From contig NC_134087.1 in NCBI RefSeq assembly GCF_000715075.1, forward strand, positions 158,707,436 through 158,771,435: a stretch of DNA of 64,000 bases, given 5' to 3'. Shown here piece by piece: positions 44,271-54,546 of the stretch. The position numbers were made by a program, and so were the translations under genes. This stretch comes from Nicotiana tabacum (taxonomy: Eukaryota > Streptophyta > Magnoliopsida > Solanales > Solanaceae). Within the stretch, counting starts at the first letter, position 1. Every line of letters begins with the position of its first letter. The notes beneath the pieces were generated by a model. It had not been told where the DNA came from, did not search any database, and saw only the letters and a list, made by a program, of their open reading frames with translations.

Positions 44271-46341
44271 GGTGCCTTAACTAAGGATAAAGCTAAGGAG
44301 TTGGAAGGAAGGTTATCAGCAATGGGAGCTTGGAGAAGTAGTGGGGACGCAAACATAATGTGGTCGACGACGGCGGACTGTATAAGAAAGGCGGCAAGAG
44401 AGGTGTTAGGGATATCTACGGGCCACAATGGTGGCCACAAAGGAGATTGGTGGTGGAATGCAGTTGTCCAAGGTAAAGTGGAAGCAAAGAAGGCGGCTTA
44501 CCTGTGGTTAGTAGGGAGCACTGACGAGGAGGAGAAAAGAGAGAACAGTCAAAGGTATAAGGTAGCTAGGAAGGAGGCGAAGATGGCAGTGACGGAGGCT
44601 AAGACGACAGCTTTTGCTCGTCTGTATGAGGAACTAAGGAACAAAGGTGGGGAGAAGAAGTTATTCCGACTCGCTAAGGCGAGAGAGAGGACAACACGGG
44701 ATCTGGACCAAGTGAGGTGCATAAAAGATGATGACGGCAATGTTTTGATGGGAGATGACCAAATTAAGAGGAGGTGGCAGACCTACTTTCATAAACTTCT
44801 AAGTGAAGAAGGGGATCAGGATATTATACTTGGGGAATTGAGGAATGCCGACAGTCACCATGAATTAAGTAATTGTAGGGACATTGAGATCGATGAAGCC
44901 ATGGAGGCAATGTGTAAGATGAGAAGGGCAGAGCTACCGGGCCAGACGAAATTCCGGTTGAACTGTGGAGGTGTGTGGGTAAAGCAGGCTTGGAATGGCT
45001 TACTGCATTGTTTAGTGTTATATTCAAGACTAAATAGAATGCCTGAAGAGTGGAGGTGGAGTACAATGGTCCCGTTGTATAAGAACAAAGGTGATGTCCA
45101 GAGCTGTAACAACTATAGGGGCATCAAATTACTAAGTCATACCATGAAAGTTTGGAAGAGAGTGGTAGAAATGAGAGTGCGAAGGACGGTGTCTATTTCA
45201 GACAACCAGTTCGGGTTCATGCCGGGACGATCTACCACAGAAGCTATCCACCTTATTAGGAGGATGGTGGAACAGTACAGAGATAAGAAGAAGGATCTCC
45301 ACATGGTGTTTATTGATCTGGAGAAAGCGTACGATGGGGTTCCTAGGGAGGTCTTATGGAGCTGCTTAGAGGATAAAGAGGTTCCGGTTGACTATATTAG
45401 GGAGATTAAAGACATGTATGCTGGAGCTAAGACTCGGGTTAGGACAGTAGGAGGCGACTCTGAATACTTTCCAGTTGTTACGGGGTTGCACCAAGGGTCT
45501 GCGCTCAGCCCATTCCTATTTGCCCTGGTGATGGATGTACTGACTCATCATATTTAAGGGGAGGTGCCATGGTGCATGCTATTTGCTGATGACATTATTC
45601 TAATTGACGAGACACGAGGCGGCGTCAACGAGAGGCTAGAGATTTGGAGACATGCTCTTGAGTCTAAAGGTTTCAAGTTGAGCAGGACGAAGACGGAATA
45701 CCTCGAGTACAAATTTGGAGTTGAGCCGACGGAAGCGGGAGTTGAAGTGAGGCTTGACTCTCAAGTCATTCCCAAGAGGGTAGTTTCAAGTACCTTGGAT
45801 CGGTTATTCAGGGGATCGGGGAGATTGACGAGGATGTCACACACCGTATAGGGGTGGGGTGGATGAAGTGAAGGTTAGCGTCGGGAGTCTTGTGTGACAA
45901 GAAAGTGTCACCGTTACTAAAAGGTAAGTTTTATAGAGCAGTTGTTCGGCCTGCCATGTTACATGGAACTGAATGTTGGCCGGTAAAGAACTCACACATC
46001 CAGAAGATGAAAGTAGCAGAGATGAGGATGTTGAGGTGGATGTGCGGGCATACAAGGATGAATAAGATTAGGAATGAAGATATTCGAGAGAAGGTGGGCG
46101 TGGACTCCATGGAGGACAAGATGCGGGAAGACTCAGATGGTTCGGGCACATTCAGAGGAGGAGCACTGATGCAACGGTGAGGAGGTGTGAGCGACTGGCT
46201 GTAGTGGGCACGTGGAGAGGTAGAGGGCGACCTAAGAAGTATTGGGGAGAGGTGATCAGACAGGACATGACGTGACTTAGGATTACTGAGGACATGACCC
46301 TTGACAGGGAATTATGGAGGTCGAGCATTAAGGTTGTAGGT
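44271..46341 (+). pseudogene. LINE reverse transcriptase and C-terminal domain (interrupted)
   Basis: Continues in the frame of the endonuclease. A lysine/arginine-rich linker (44300-44900) leads to RT motifs [33 protein letters not shown] (catalytic Asp), [13 protein letters not shown] and, after an in-frame TAA at 45555-45557, FADDIILI (catalytic FADD near 45582). The TAA stands where glutamine is expected before GEVPW. A frameshift near 45785 leads to KYLGSVIQG, then a TGA near 45868. The C-terminal part follows (45890-46180: [25 protein letters not shown]) and a [11 protein letters not shown] segment to ~46341. Few lesions separate it from an intact protein. Confidence 0.9.
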
Positions 46342-46692
46342 TAGGGGAAACTTGTGAATATTTCTACAGCACAATAGAGTGAGATTAGCCAGTTAGGAGT
46401 TAGACTAAAAATGTCATTGGTCGTCTATTGATGCAGGGCTTTACCTGCTAGTTGTACTATACCAGCCATCTATTTCGTATTTCGTATTCTGTATTTCATA
46501 TCTCTTATATTGCTGGTATTTTATTATGCATTTTTATGGTACTAATATATCGGCTCCTGTTACTTTTTTGAGCCGAGGGTCTCCTGGAAACAGCCTCTCT
46601 ACCCTTCGGGGTAGGGGTAAGGTCTGCGTACATATTACCCTCCCTAGACCCCACTTGTGAGATTATACTGAGTCGTTGTTGTTGTTATTGTT
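46342..46692 (+). other. LINE 3' untranslated region and GTT-rich tail
   Basis: Includes a CTCTCTACCCTTCGGGGTAG segment that can form a short stem, GGTAAGGTCTGCGTAC and the GTTGTTGTTATTG tail. The same 3' end is repeated, diverged, at 30136-30251, as expected for the signal recognised by the LINE RT. Confidence 0.8.
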
Positions 46693-47362
46693 TGATTCAG
46701 GATTGCCGTGCTGTGGCACGATACGTGTCAATTTTGCAACCAGGGATGGCCTTGTGCTGATTTTACTCCATTTTTTCCGGTATACACCAACTTTGTATTG
46801 TGACAAAAAAAGTATTTTTTTTTAATATCACATTCTCTAACCAATTTACCCCCCAAAAAATACAGAAACTGAAACAGTTAGTTTATTTATACTGTATCAT
46901 TTTATTAATTACTGGAGTATATAATGAGAGGCAACTTAAGCAGTCCTCCATGCCTTGGACAAACCGAACTGGAAACTGCACCGAACTGAAAAGTCAAATC
47001 GAAATGATTAAAAAATACAAAGAACTTTTTTGTTTATTTGGTTTGTATTGAGTAAAAAAATCCGAACAAAAAATAACATATAAATATATAATTTTTTTAT
47101 ATACTTTTAAGACTTTATATAAAAAAAATTATAAATGTCTAAAAGTATTTGGAATTTCCTAATGGGATATAATATTTAATAGAAAATAAAACTGCTTCAT
47201 TTTTATTAACTTTATATAATGTGTTGTATGATCACTTTCTTATCAAGTGTTATTGAAATGTGTTATTCTCTTTGTTTTTTGTCTTCATATGTCAAGATAT
47301 ATTATATTCTTATATTTTTTTCGAATTTGAATTGGTATTTCTATATTGAAAACTAAATAGTA

Positions 47363-47367
47363 CCTAC
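47363..47367. repeat. Left target site duplication of the solo LTR (CCTAC)
   Basis: CCTAC precedes the LTR and is repeated exactly at 50407-50411. Confidence 0.9.
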
Positions 47368-50300
47368 TGTGAGCACGTGATTTTTGCCTTACGAAAAACT
47401 GCTCCAAAATAAATCAAAATAAATTTCTTTTACTGTGTAATTTCTGAATTTGCGTGGTGTTAAATATTTGTTTATGTCCGTAAAATGTTTGCTTTGTTAT
47501 AATTAAACAAAATAAAAATAAAAATACATGTTTCATGCATATCTAGGATTTAAGTATGCATTTAATTAAGTTAATTTAAATAAAATTACAAAAATATGCG
47601 TTTGTTCTAATTTTAATGTTTATTGACAAATGTTGTAAATAGTCAATTGATTAGTATTCGTCAATTAAATCATGTTTGTTTGTGAATCAGTGAATTCAAA
47701 TGTATGTTGTATTGTTGTTTTCTAAACGGGACATTGTCAGTATATTGACAATGCTCCTGTATTTGTTTGCTTTTAATTCAGTTTTGAATTCCAGTTGAAA
47801 TAATCCTGCATGTTCTGTATAATGTTAAGGTTGTTTTTTATTCAGTTGAGAATTCCCTGTTTAAATTCAGTTTTTTGTCAATCAGTTATTAGAAATGTAA
47901 TATACTGTCTCAAAATCATAGGATTGGTTATAGCTGTAAATCAGAAAGATAGTTAAGTCTATACAGATTGTAGAATCTGTTTTACAGTGGGTTCTGATTT
48001 TTCAAGTAATAACAGTAGGGCAGGGGCATTTCTGAGAATGAAACAGTAAAAACAGGGTGTTAGTGCTAGTGTATTATAATGTAATATTAATGGCTATATT
48101 TAAGTAATAAAGGGGGAACAAGGGATAATGGGGCTGTTGAAAATCATGTTAGGATCACATAAAGTATGAAAAAGAAGTTTTTAATGGAAACTTTCTGATT
48201 TTTAAAGGGATAAAGGGTCCCTCCAATACTAATTGGTATAGAACCAGCCATGTATAAATACAGGAGCTGGACAGACCTTAAAGGAGGGGTTTTTAGAAAA
48301 AGAGATAATTTTAAGAGAGACTGGAAGTGAGATTTTTAGAGGAGAAAAATCTGAAAAAGGGCAGATTTTGAGAGAAAAACAGAAATCTGAGAAGATAGAA
48401 AGAAAGGAAACAGAAAATAAAACACTCACATACACACTCACACACAGATACAGCAGCAGAAACAGAAAAATCAGAAAAAATAGGAATTTGAAATTGAAAA
48501 GAAACTGAAATCTGAAATGTTGTTCTTTTGTTGAATCTGTTCAACTTTATGTGATTCCATTGTTCAGTTAAAATCTGAAGTGTCTTTTAAAATACTGTAT
48601 TGTGCATCTGGCTTCCTCGGGTCGTATTATCACTCAAATCTGTGAAAATATTGCTATTCTGTTGAATTTGTTACTGCTGCAACTGCTGAAACTTACTTCT
48701 TCTACCTCCATTTCCAGGTACATATCCTTTTAAATTCTATGTGGGAAAGAAGACGAATAAATGAAGATTGAATTGTAATAATATCTTTGAGTTCTTTAAT
48801 TAAAAACTCATTTTCGTTTCTGGATCGAATAAGTAAGTATATGTTGATAGAATGACTGTAAGCTAATTTATCTTTTATTGAAGACTGTATAAGTGTTGTA
48901 ACAAGGTTAATTTTTTTTAAAACTTTCATTAAAGTATAGTTGTGATTAAGATTGTCTAGGTAGGAAACATGGCATAAAGTGGTCATTATTTAAATTTTAT
49001 GGTGTTGTTAGTTAAATAAAGAGTAATGTAGAATTATCAAGAAAACTATATTACTAACTCTTGTTGTTAAATAAGGTTTAGATGGTATTGATGGTACCTG
49101 TTTATAAAGATAATAGATGTGTGTATAAACTTTGGTGAAAGGTGACATGATATAGCTTGTTACGATATCTAAAACATTATGAAGGTTTACGACATACAAC
49201 TAAGTTGCATGTAAGGTAATTTTATTGAAATTGGCTTGTATAATAATTCCTTTCCTATAAACTCGAATGCCTATCTACCTTTATAAAATAAATTAACCAA
49301 ATAGTTAGGCCAATTAGATTAAAAGCAAATATATGAGAATAAAATGAGGTGTATAAAGCATAAATTGCAATACTTGTATCAATGGTAAGTAGAAATAGAA
49401 TTTGCACTAAATAAGAAATAAATAAAAATTGTCAAAAAAATACTTCTTCCATTCATAAATTATCTTGTGAGTTTCATATGTCCATCATTCTTTGATATAT
49501 GTATATATGTATATTGTATTTGTGAAGAATGGTATTAATCATTTCCTTATTCTTTATTTTGAATTTGAATAATCTTGGATAAACATGTTATATGCGGAAA
49601 TTGTAATCAATGGGCAACATTCAATAAATTGTGAATTCTTTTCCAAGAATTAAGGATATCTTAAATGAAGATTTCTAATAATATAATAAAACAATTTATG
49701 GAAAAATCCCTAATATCATTACAAATATGTCGCGCAATTAGGGATACGTTCGCGTACCCTGCTTATATTTTTAAAAGCAAAAATTCGGACTATGCGTACG
49801 CGCAATTTCGAAAGAATATTTAATAAAAGGATTTTTCCAAAGGTGTTAAATCAATTTCATAAAAAACCGAGATGTACGGTTCGCTATTCAAGAAAAAACA
49901 AATATTCTTGATTCGACACAATTTCGAAAAATGATTGCTCAATAAATATATTATCAAAAGTTATTGTGTACATGTACGCGTGACACAATTCCGCATTTTT
50001 TTTAGAACACGAATATACGTACGCGTAATTCGATTCAAAGAAGGGTTCATAACCAAAATAAGTAAAAGCGGTAGAAAAATCACGTAACAAAAAGTATTTA
50101 ATAAAAATCAAGATAATTAAGCCAATAATAAAAAACAGTTAAGCGACCGTGCTAGAACCACGGAATTCGAAAATGCCTAACACCTTCTTCCGAATTAACA
50201 GAATTCCTTACTCAGGATTTCTGGTTCGCAGAATAATAAACAGAGTCATATTCTCCTCGATTCAGGGATTATAATTGGTGACTTGGGACGCCTTTAAATT

Positions 50301-50406
50301 CCCAGGTGGCGACTCTAAAACAAATAAACAAATCCCGTTTCGACTGTCCTTCAATTGGAGAAAACTCCCCACGCGCCCGCGGGCGCGGTGAAAAGGAGGT
50401 GCGACA
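47368..50406 (+). repeat. Solo LTR of an Ogre-family element
   Basis: Begins TGTGAGCACGTGATTTTTGC and ends GAAAAGGAGGTGCGACA, 3039 bp, with both ends homologous to the LTR at 8505-12775 and a perfect CCTAC duplication around it. No internal sequence, PBS or PPT adjoins, so it arose by recombination between the two LTRs of a full element. The middle differs from the first LTR and has its own TATA-like TATAAATAC near 48251. Frames inside show no known domain. Confidence 0.93.
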
Positions 50407-50411
50407 CCTAC
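50407..50411. repeat. Right target site duplication of the solo LTR (CCTAC)
   Basis: Identical to 47363-47367. Confidence 0.9.
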
Positions 50412-50752
50412 ATTATTTAGGTATCATATTGATTTTTTATGTTTAATTATTGAATTCGGTTAACTTTGAAAGCGTACATCAACAAAAATTTATTGTCAGA
50501 CAAAAAAATAACTATCGCGTGTTACTAAGAAAATTCTCCCATAAGAATATTTTAATAGTTCATATGTTTGAATTTTTTTTTTTATTAAATATATATTTAC
50601 TTATAAAAGATTTAACAAAGTAAGATTGACATATTATTCAAGTTAGAAAAAAACCCAAAAATTCGACAAAATCAAACCAATCCGAATTGATAAAAGTAAT
50701 TTGGTTGGTTTTAATAAAAATCAAACCAACCCGTTCCATGTACATCCATAAG

Positions 50753-51190
50753 TCTTTCTACTTGATTTTGTCACTGATTATTTATTTACTGTCTGCTTGG
50801 ACATTTGAAAAATTAATATTTAACTCCTGAGCCTATTTCACATGCCAGAAGTGACGGTCACAATCGGGGCGTCCGGAAGGGAATGCTTTGGACCACATTA
50901 TATGTTCATAATTGGAGGTGGGAAATGGGGCGAGTCGGATTGGATTTGGGCTAAAAAACGGTTAAGAAAAAAGGGAAATGCAATCGTAGCCCATATATTT
51001 GTGCCACCTTTTAATCTACATCATATTTTTAAAAGTTATTGATTTGGTAGCTAGCTGATAAAAAATTTGTAATAATATGACAATTATATCCCTGACAATA
51101 AATTAAATCGCGTGATCTGCAACCTCATTCGTGAAAAAAGATCTCTTCCTCTCCTCTCAATAGCTTTATAAAAATAAAAATAAAGTTCTT
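50753..51190. other. Intergenic DNA
   Basis: A 66-codon frame at 50842-51042 has no recognisable domain and no supporting context. Nothing else seen. Confidence 0.4.
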
Positions 51191-51800
51191 TCACGTTGTA
51201 GCTAAAACTTCATGCTAATGTAGCATGAAGTTGTTTCACATTGAAGCTAAAACTTCATGCTAATGTAGCATGAAGTTTTTTCACATTGAACCTATTCGCA
51301 TAAAGTTGTTTCACACTGAAGCTAAAACTTCATGCTAATGCATGTTGAAGTTATTTATCCTCAAGTCTAAAGTTTTGTCATGATTTTTATCTGAAACTTC
51401 AGTCTAAACCTGCTGAAGTTTTTTTGTTCATTTGATAAAACTTCAGACTAAACACACTTAAGTTTTTGTTCTACAATATGTAATTTTCTAATGAGTTTTT
51501 GCTAATGCATACTGAAGTTATTTAGTTCATTTGCTAAAATTTCATACCAAAACATGCTGAAGTTTTGTCCTGCGGTGGACAGTTTTGTCATGAGTTTTAT
51601 CAGAAACTTCAGTTTAAACAAGCTGAAGTTTTTTAGTTCATTTGCTAAAACTTCATACTAAATATGCTTAAGTTTTTGTCTCGCAGTATGTAATTTTCTA
51701 ATGAGTTTTTGCTAATGCATGCTGAAGGTATTTAATTCATTTGCTAATACTTCATACCAAAACATGTTGATGTTTTGTCCTGCAGTCTACAGTTTTATCT
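51191..51800. repeat. Cluster of palindromic AACTTCATGCTA...TAGCATGAAGTT repeats
   Basis: Two perfect hairpins with 12-bp arms and a 3-bp loop (51206-51232, 51251-51277), 45 bp apart, then a partial one at 51326. Diverged units with TTCATTTGCTAAAACTTCA and CTGAAGTTTTTT continue to ~51800. It is probably part of an unclassified MITE-like repeat. Confidence 0.75.
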
Positions 51801-52817
51801 ATAGTCTTTAACTAAAGAAGGGCAAAATCGTCTATTAAAAAAGATTTTAATAAAAAAACGGGTACAGATACAAATGAAAAAAAACAGGTACAAGTTAAAA
51901 AGGGGCACCCTAAATAGGGCGCCCCATACAATTTCTACGAAAAATGATAAATTTCGACCCAACCATATTTAATATAGATAAAAAACGAATTAAGCAACGG
52001 ATAAAATAGATATCCATATTATCCATATGATCTATCTATGGCTTTATCTTCAATTTTAATTTGTTCTTGAAAACCCAACTCAAATAATATTTAGTCTTAA
52101 TTAGGGAAAATTGCAACGAAATGGGTCCAAATCCAGCAAAGTTATAGTTAAAATTCAACAAGACGTTTTCTATCAAGTAATTTGTCACACTAAATCAACT
52201 TTAGATTATTTGGGTTGAATGATGAAAGATTAATATTCACATATAGTTAATGAATTACTTGTAAACCATTTGATTTTCAATGTAAAACTTCGTATTATTA
52301 ATTGAATATTTGCATAGTTTATGCAACATTTTTGTTTTAGGTATTAAACTCTGCATAAGTTGCATGTTTTAATATTTAGAACCAAGCAATGTATTACTAG
52401 CATGGGTAATAAGTTATGTCGGAATCAATGCACTAATATTTACGTAGAAAAGAATGATAAATAGGAATTTATGTATTAGCAATATATGAAAAAAAATCAT
52501 ATATTATTATCCACTATCTCACATTATTGTACACCACAAATATGAATAAAATAAGTAGTTTTTCCTTTTCTTGGTAGGAAAATTATTTTTCTATAATTGG
52601 AGCAAAATGAGTTGATAAAAAAAATATTTTTTAAAAATATTTAACCAACCAAAGATGAAAAAATCAAAAACTATTTTTCAAAAAATCATACCAAGAACAC
52701 CCTAATGCAAAAATATTTTGGGGAAAAAGATAAACCAAATAAAAAAAGGAAAAAAAAATAAAAAAGAAAGAAAAAAGAAAAGGACGAAAAAGAACAAAAA
52801 CTAGAGATAAGGTGGCA

Positions 52818-52820
<3 letters not shown>
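51801..52820. other. AT-rich intergenic DNA
   Basis: No gene recognised. It includes an A/G-rich run at 52735-52800 and a short inverted GGGGCACCCTAAATAGGGCG / GCGCCCC stretch near 51902-51925. Confidence 0.5.

Positions 52821-52861
<41 letters not shown>
52821..52861. repeat. (TA)n microsatellite, about 20 repeats
   Basis: Uninterrupted TA dinucleotides. Confidence 0.98.
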
Positions 52862-52863
<2 letters not shown>

Positions 52864-53386
52864 GGTACCATTATAAATTGATATAGGTGGATAAAATTTT
52901 AGGGTCATATAGTAGTTATGCATTATTTTCAAAATAAAACCGTTGCTTATCCAATAAATATTTTTTTATGTGGACAATATGGATGTATTTGGTTTATTTT
53001 TAAATAGGTAATTATCTAACACATATTTTAGTGGATAATATAGTCATAATTCATAATTGTTGAGGGGCGAAAAAAATAATGAGAAAAATTGGTGGGCAAA
53101 TTTTTTCTTTCCCTTAACCTCTTGTAAAAAGCGCATCCACGAGGGCTAGAGCTAGAAGATACTTTAGGATTTCGATAAGTAGATTTATCTTAAATGTTAA
53201 AGTCCAATTATTAACACTTGAAACAATTGTTATGAATTTAGACCCATAAAATTTAAATTCTAGATCTTCATGCATCAGAAGAAGTTCAAAGATACCCACT
53301 TTTAGGGTGATTATTGAATTTATACCCACATTGCATAAAAATTTATAAAATTTATCCACCGGGATCAGAAGTTCTTTTATCTCTTT

Positions 53387-53665
53387 AATGCAACTTCAGA
53401 ATCAGATATAAAATTCTCCTATCTTGCCAATGTAACTTCAGAACATCGGATCTTAAATAGTTTTATCTCTTCAATGCAACTTCAGAATCGAATCAGAAGC
53501 TCTTCTACCTTCCAATGCAACTTCAGAAAAATAAAATCTTAAGTAGTTCTATCTATTCAATGCACTTTAGAAATCAGATCCTAAGTCCTTTTATCTGTCC
53601 AATGTAACTTCAGAAAATTCGAATCTTATGTAGTTCTATTTCTTTCTTCAATGCAACTTCAAAAA
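53387..53665. repeat. Seven interspersed AATGCAACTTCAGAA units
   Basis: AATG(C/T)AACTTCAGAA or variants begin at 53387, 53429, 53473, 53514, 53559, 53601 and 53650 (spacing 41-49 bp), separated by TCTTAAxTAGTTxTATCT-like stretches. Non-coding and diverged. Confidence 0.8.
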
Positions 53666-53837
53666 TCACATCCTAAATTCAAAAATATAAACTTATCGTT
53701 CAAATTTCAACAATCCAACATACGATTCAACCCCCAAATCTACTCCAAGCTCAAATTTAAAGCATAACTTTTAAATACCATAAAGAATAAACCACAATCA
53801 ACAAATTGTCAAAACAATAACATATGTAACAAACTTA

Positions 53838-54161
53838 TAGCCCGTTTGCCAAGCTGCAAAAATCAACTTATTTTGAGAAGTGCTTTTTTTTCAAAAGTGC
53901 TTTTTTCAAAAGTACTTTTGGTGAGAAGCAGTTTGTGTTTGACTAATTAGTTTGAAAAGCACTTCTGAGCAGCAATTAGTATTTGGCCAAGCTTTAAAAA
54001 AACTGCTTCTAAGTGTATTTTCCTCAAAAGTGCTTCTCAAAAAAGTACTTTTAAAGGGAAGCTACTTTTTTCTGCTTCTCCTCAAAAGCACTTTTTTCCA
54101 TTCAAAAGCTTGGCCAAACACCTCAATTTTTGGCTAAAAATAAGCTTGGCCAAACAGGCTA
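53838..54161. mobile_element. 324-bp MITE with TAGCCxGTTTGGCCAAGCTT ends
   Basis: Left end TAGCCCGTTTGCCAAGCT and right end AAGCTTGGCCAAACAGGCTA are inverted repeats. TTA stands directly outside both ends (53835-53837, 54162-54164), as a PIF/Harbinger-type 3-bp duplication would; a hAT assignment is not excluded because the flanks extend the inverted symmetry. The interior is made of AAAAGTGCTTCT and AGAAGCACTTTT repeats in both directions. No coding sequence. Confidence 0.85.
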
Positions 54162-54164
54162 TTA

Positions 54165-54546
54165 GTTTGCAAATAATAAGAAGAAAAAACCCTAAGCACA
54201 ACATACATTGGTGTTTTGCAACTAAGAAGTAGAAAAAGATTCCAAACGGCTCCTATCTGACAAAAAATTAGGTATTAGTTAAATTTATTTAAAAAGTAGG
54301 TACAATTAAATGATAATGACCAAATAAAGCATCTCGTGAGATTTTTATGCGTGTGTGCTCGTGCTATGGATAGCGATGCCAACATAGGTGATATTTGGTT
54401 GGTCAGTTCTTTACTATGTTTCAGCCTGAGATGATTAACCAATATCCAGATGATTATGCGATCTTTTCAGTGCATATTGGATATAAAGGCTTTCATACGT
54501 AATATTTTTCTCTTTATTTTAGGGATTAATTTAAAATAATAATCAT
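54165..54546. other. Intergenic DNA
   Basis: Nothing recognisable between the MITE and the next LTR. Confidence 0.45.

Larger units (their letters stand above)
42945..46692 (+). mobile_element. RTE-clade LINE, nearly full length, recently inactivated
   Basis: A GC-richer 5' untranslated region, one endonuclease-RT frame with a few lesions, and a 3' tail ending in GTTGTTGTTATTG. The APE-type endonuclease, the RTE-like RT and a GTT-type tail instead of poly(A) fit the RTE clade. The left limit is approximate, placed where base composition changes; I found no clear target duplication. Confidence 0.85.
46960..50752 (+). mobile_element. MITE-like non-autonomous element, copy 2, split by a solo LTR
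   Basis: Reverse-orientation relative of 30263-30895. Left part 46960-47367 and right part 50407-50752 join across the solo LTR. The right end reads AAATCAAACCAACCC then CCATGTACATCC. The left end has AAACCGAACTGG and ACCGAACTGAAAAG but its exact limit is not clear. Without the LTR the element is ~750 bp. No coding frame was seen. Confidence 0.7.

Noticed and set aside
48229..48544. Phe/Ser-rich minus-strand frames in the solo LTR
   Set aside because: They arise from A/G-rich LTR leader sequence read backwards; no domain.
50842..51042. 66-codon plus-strand frame
   Set aside because: No recognisable domain, splice signals or neighbouring exon; not enough for a gene.
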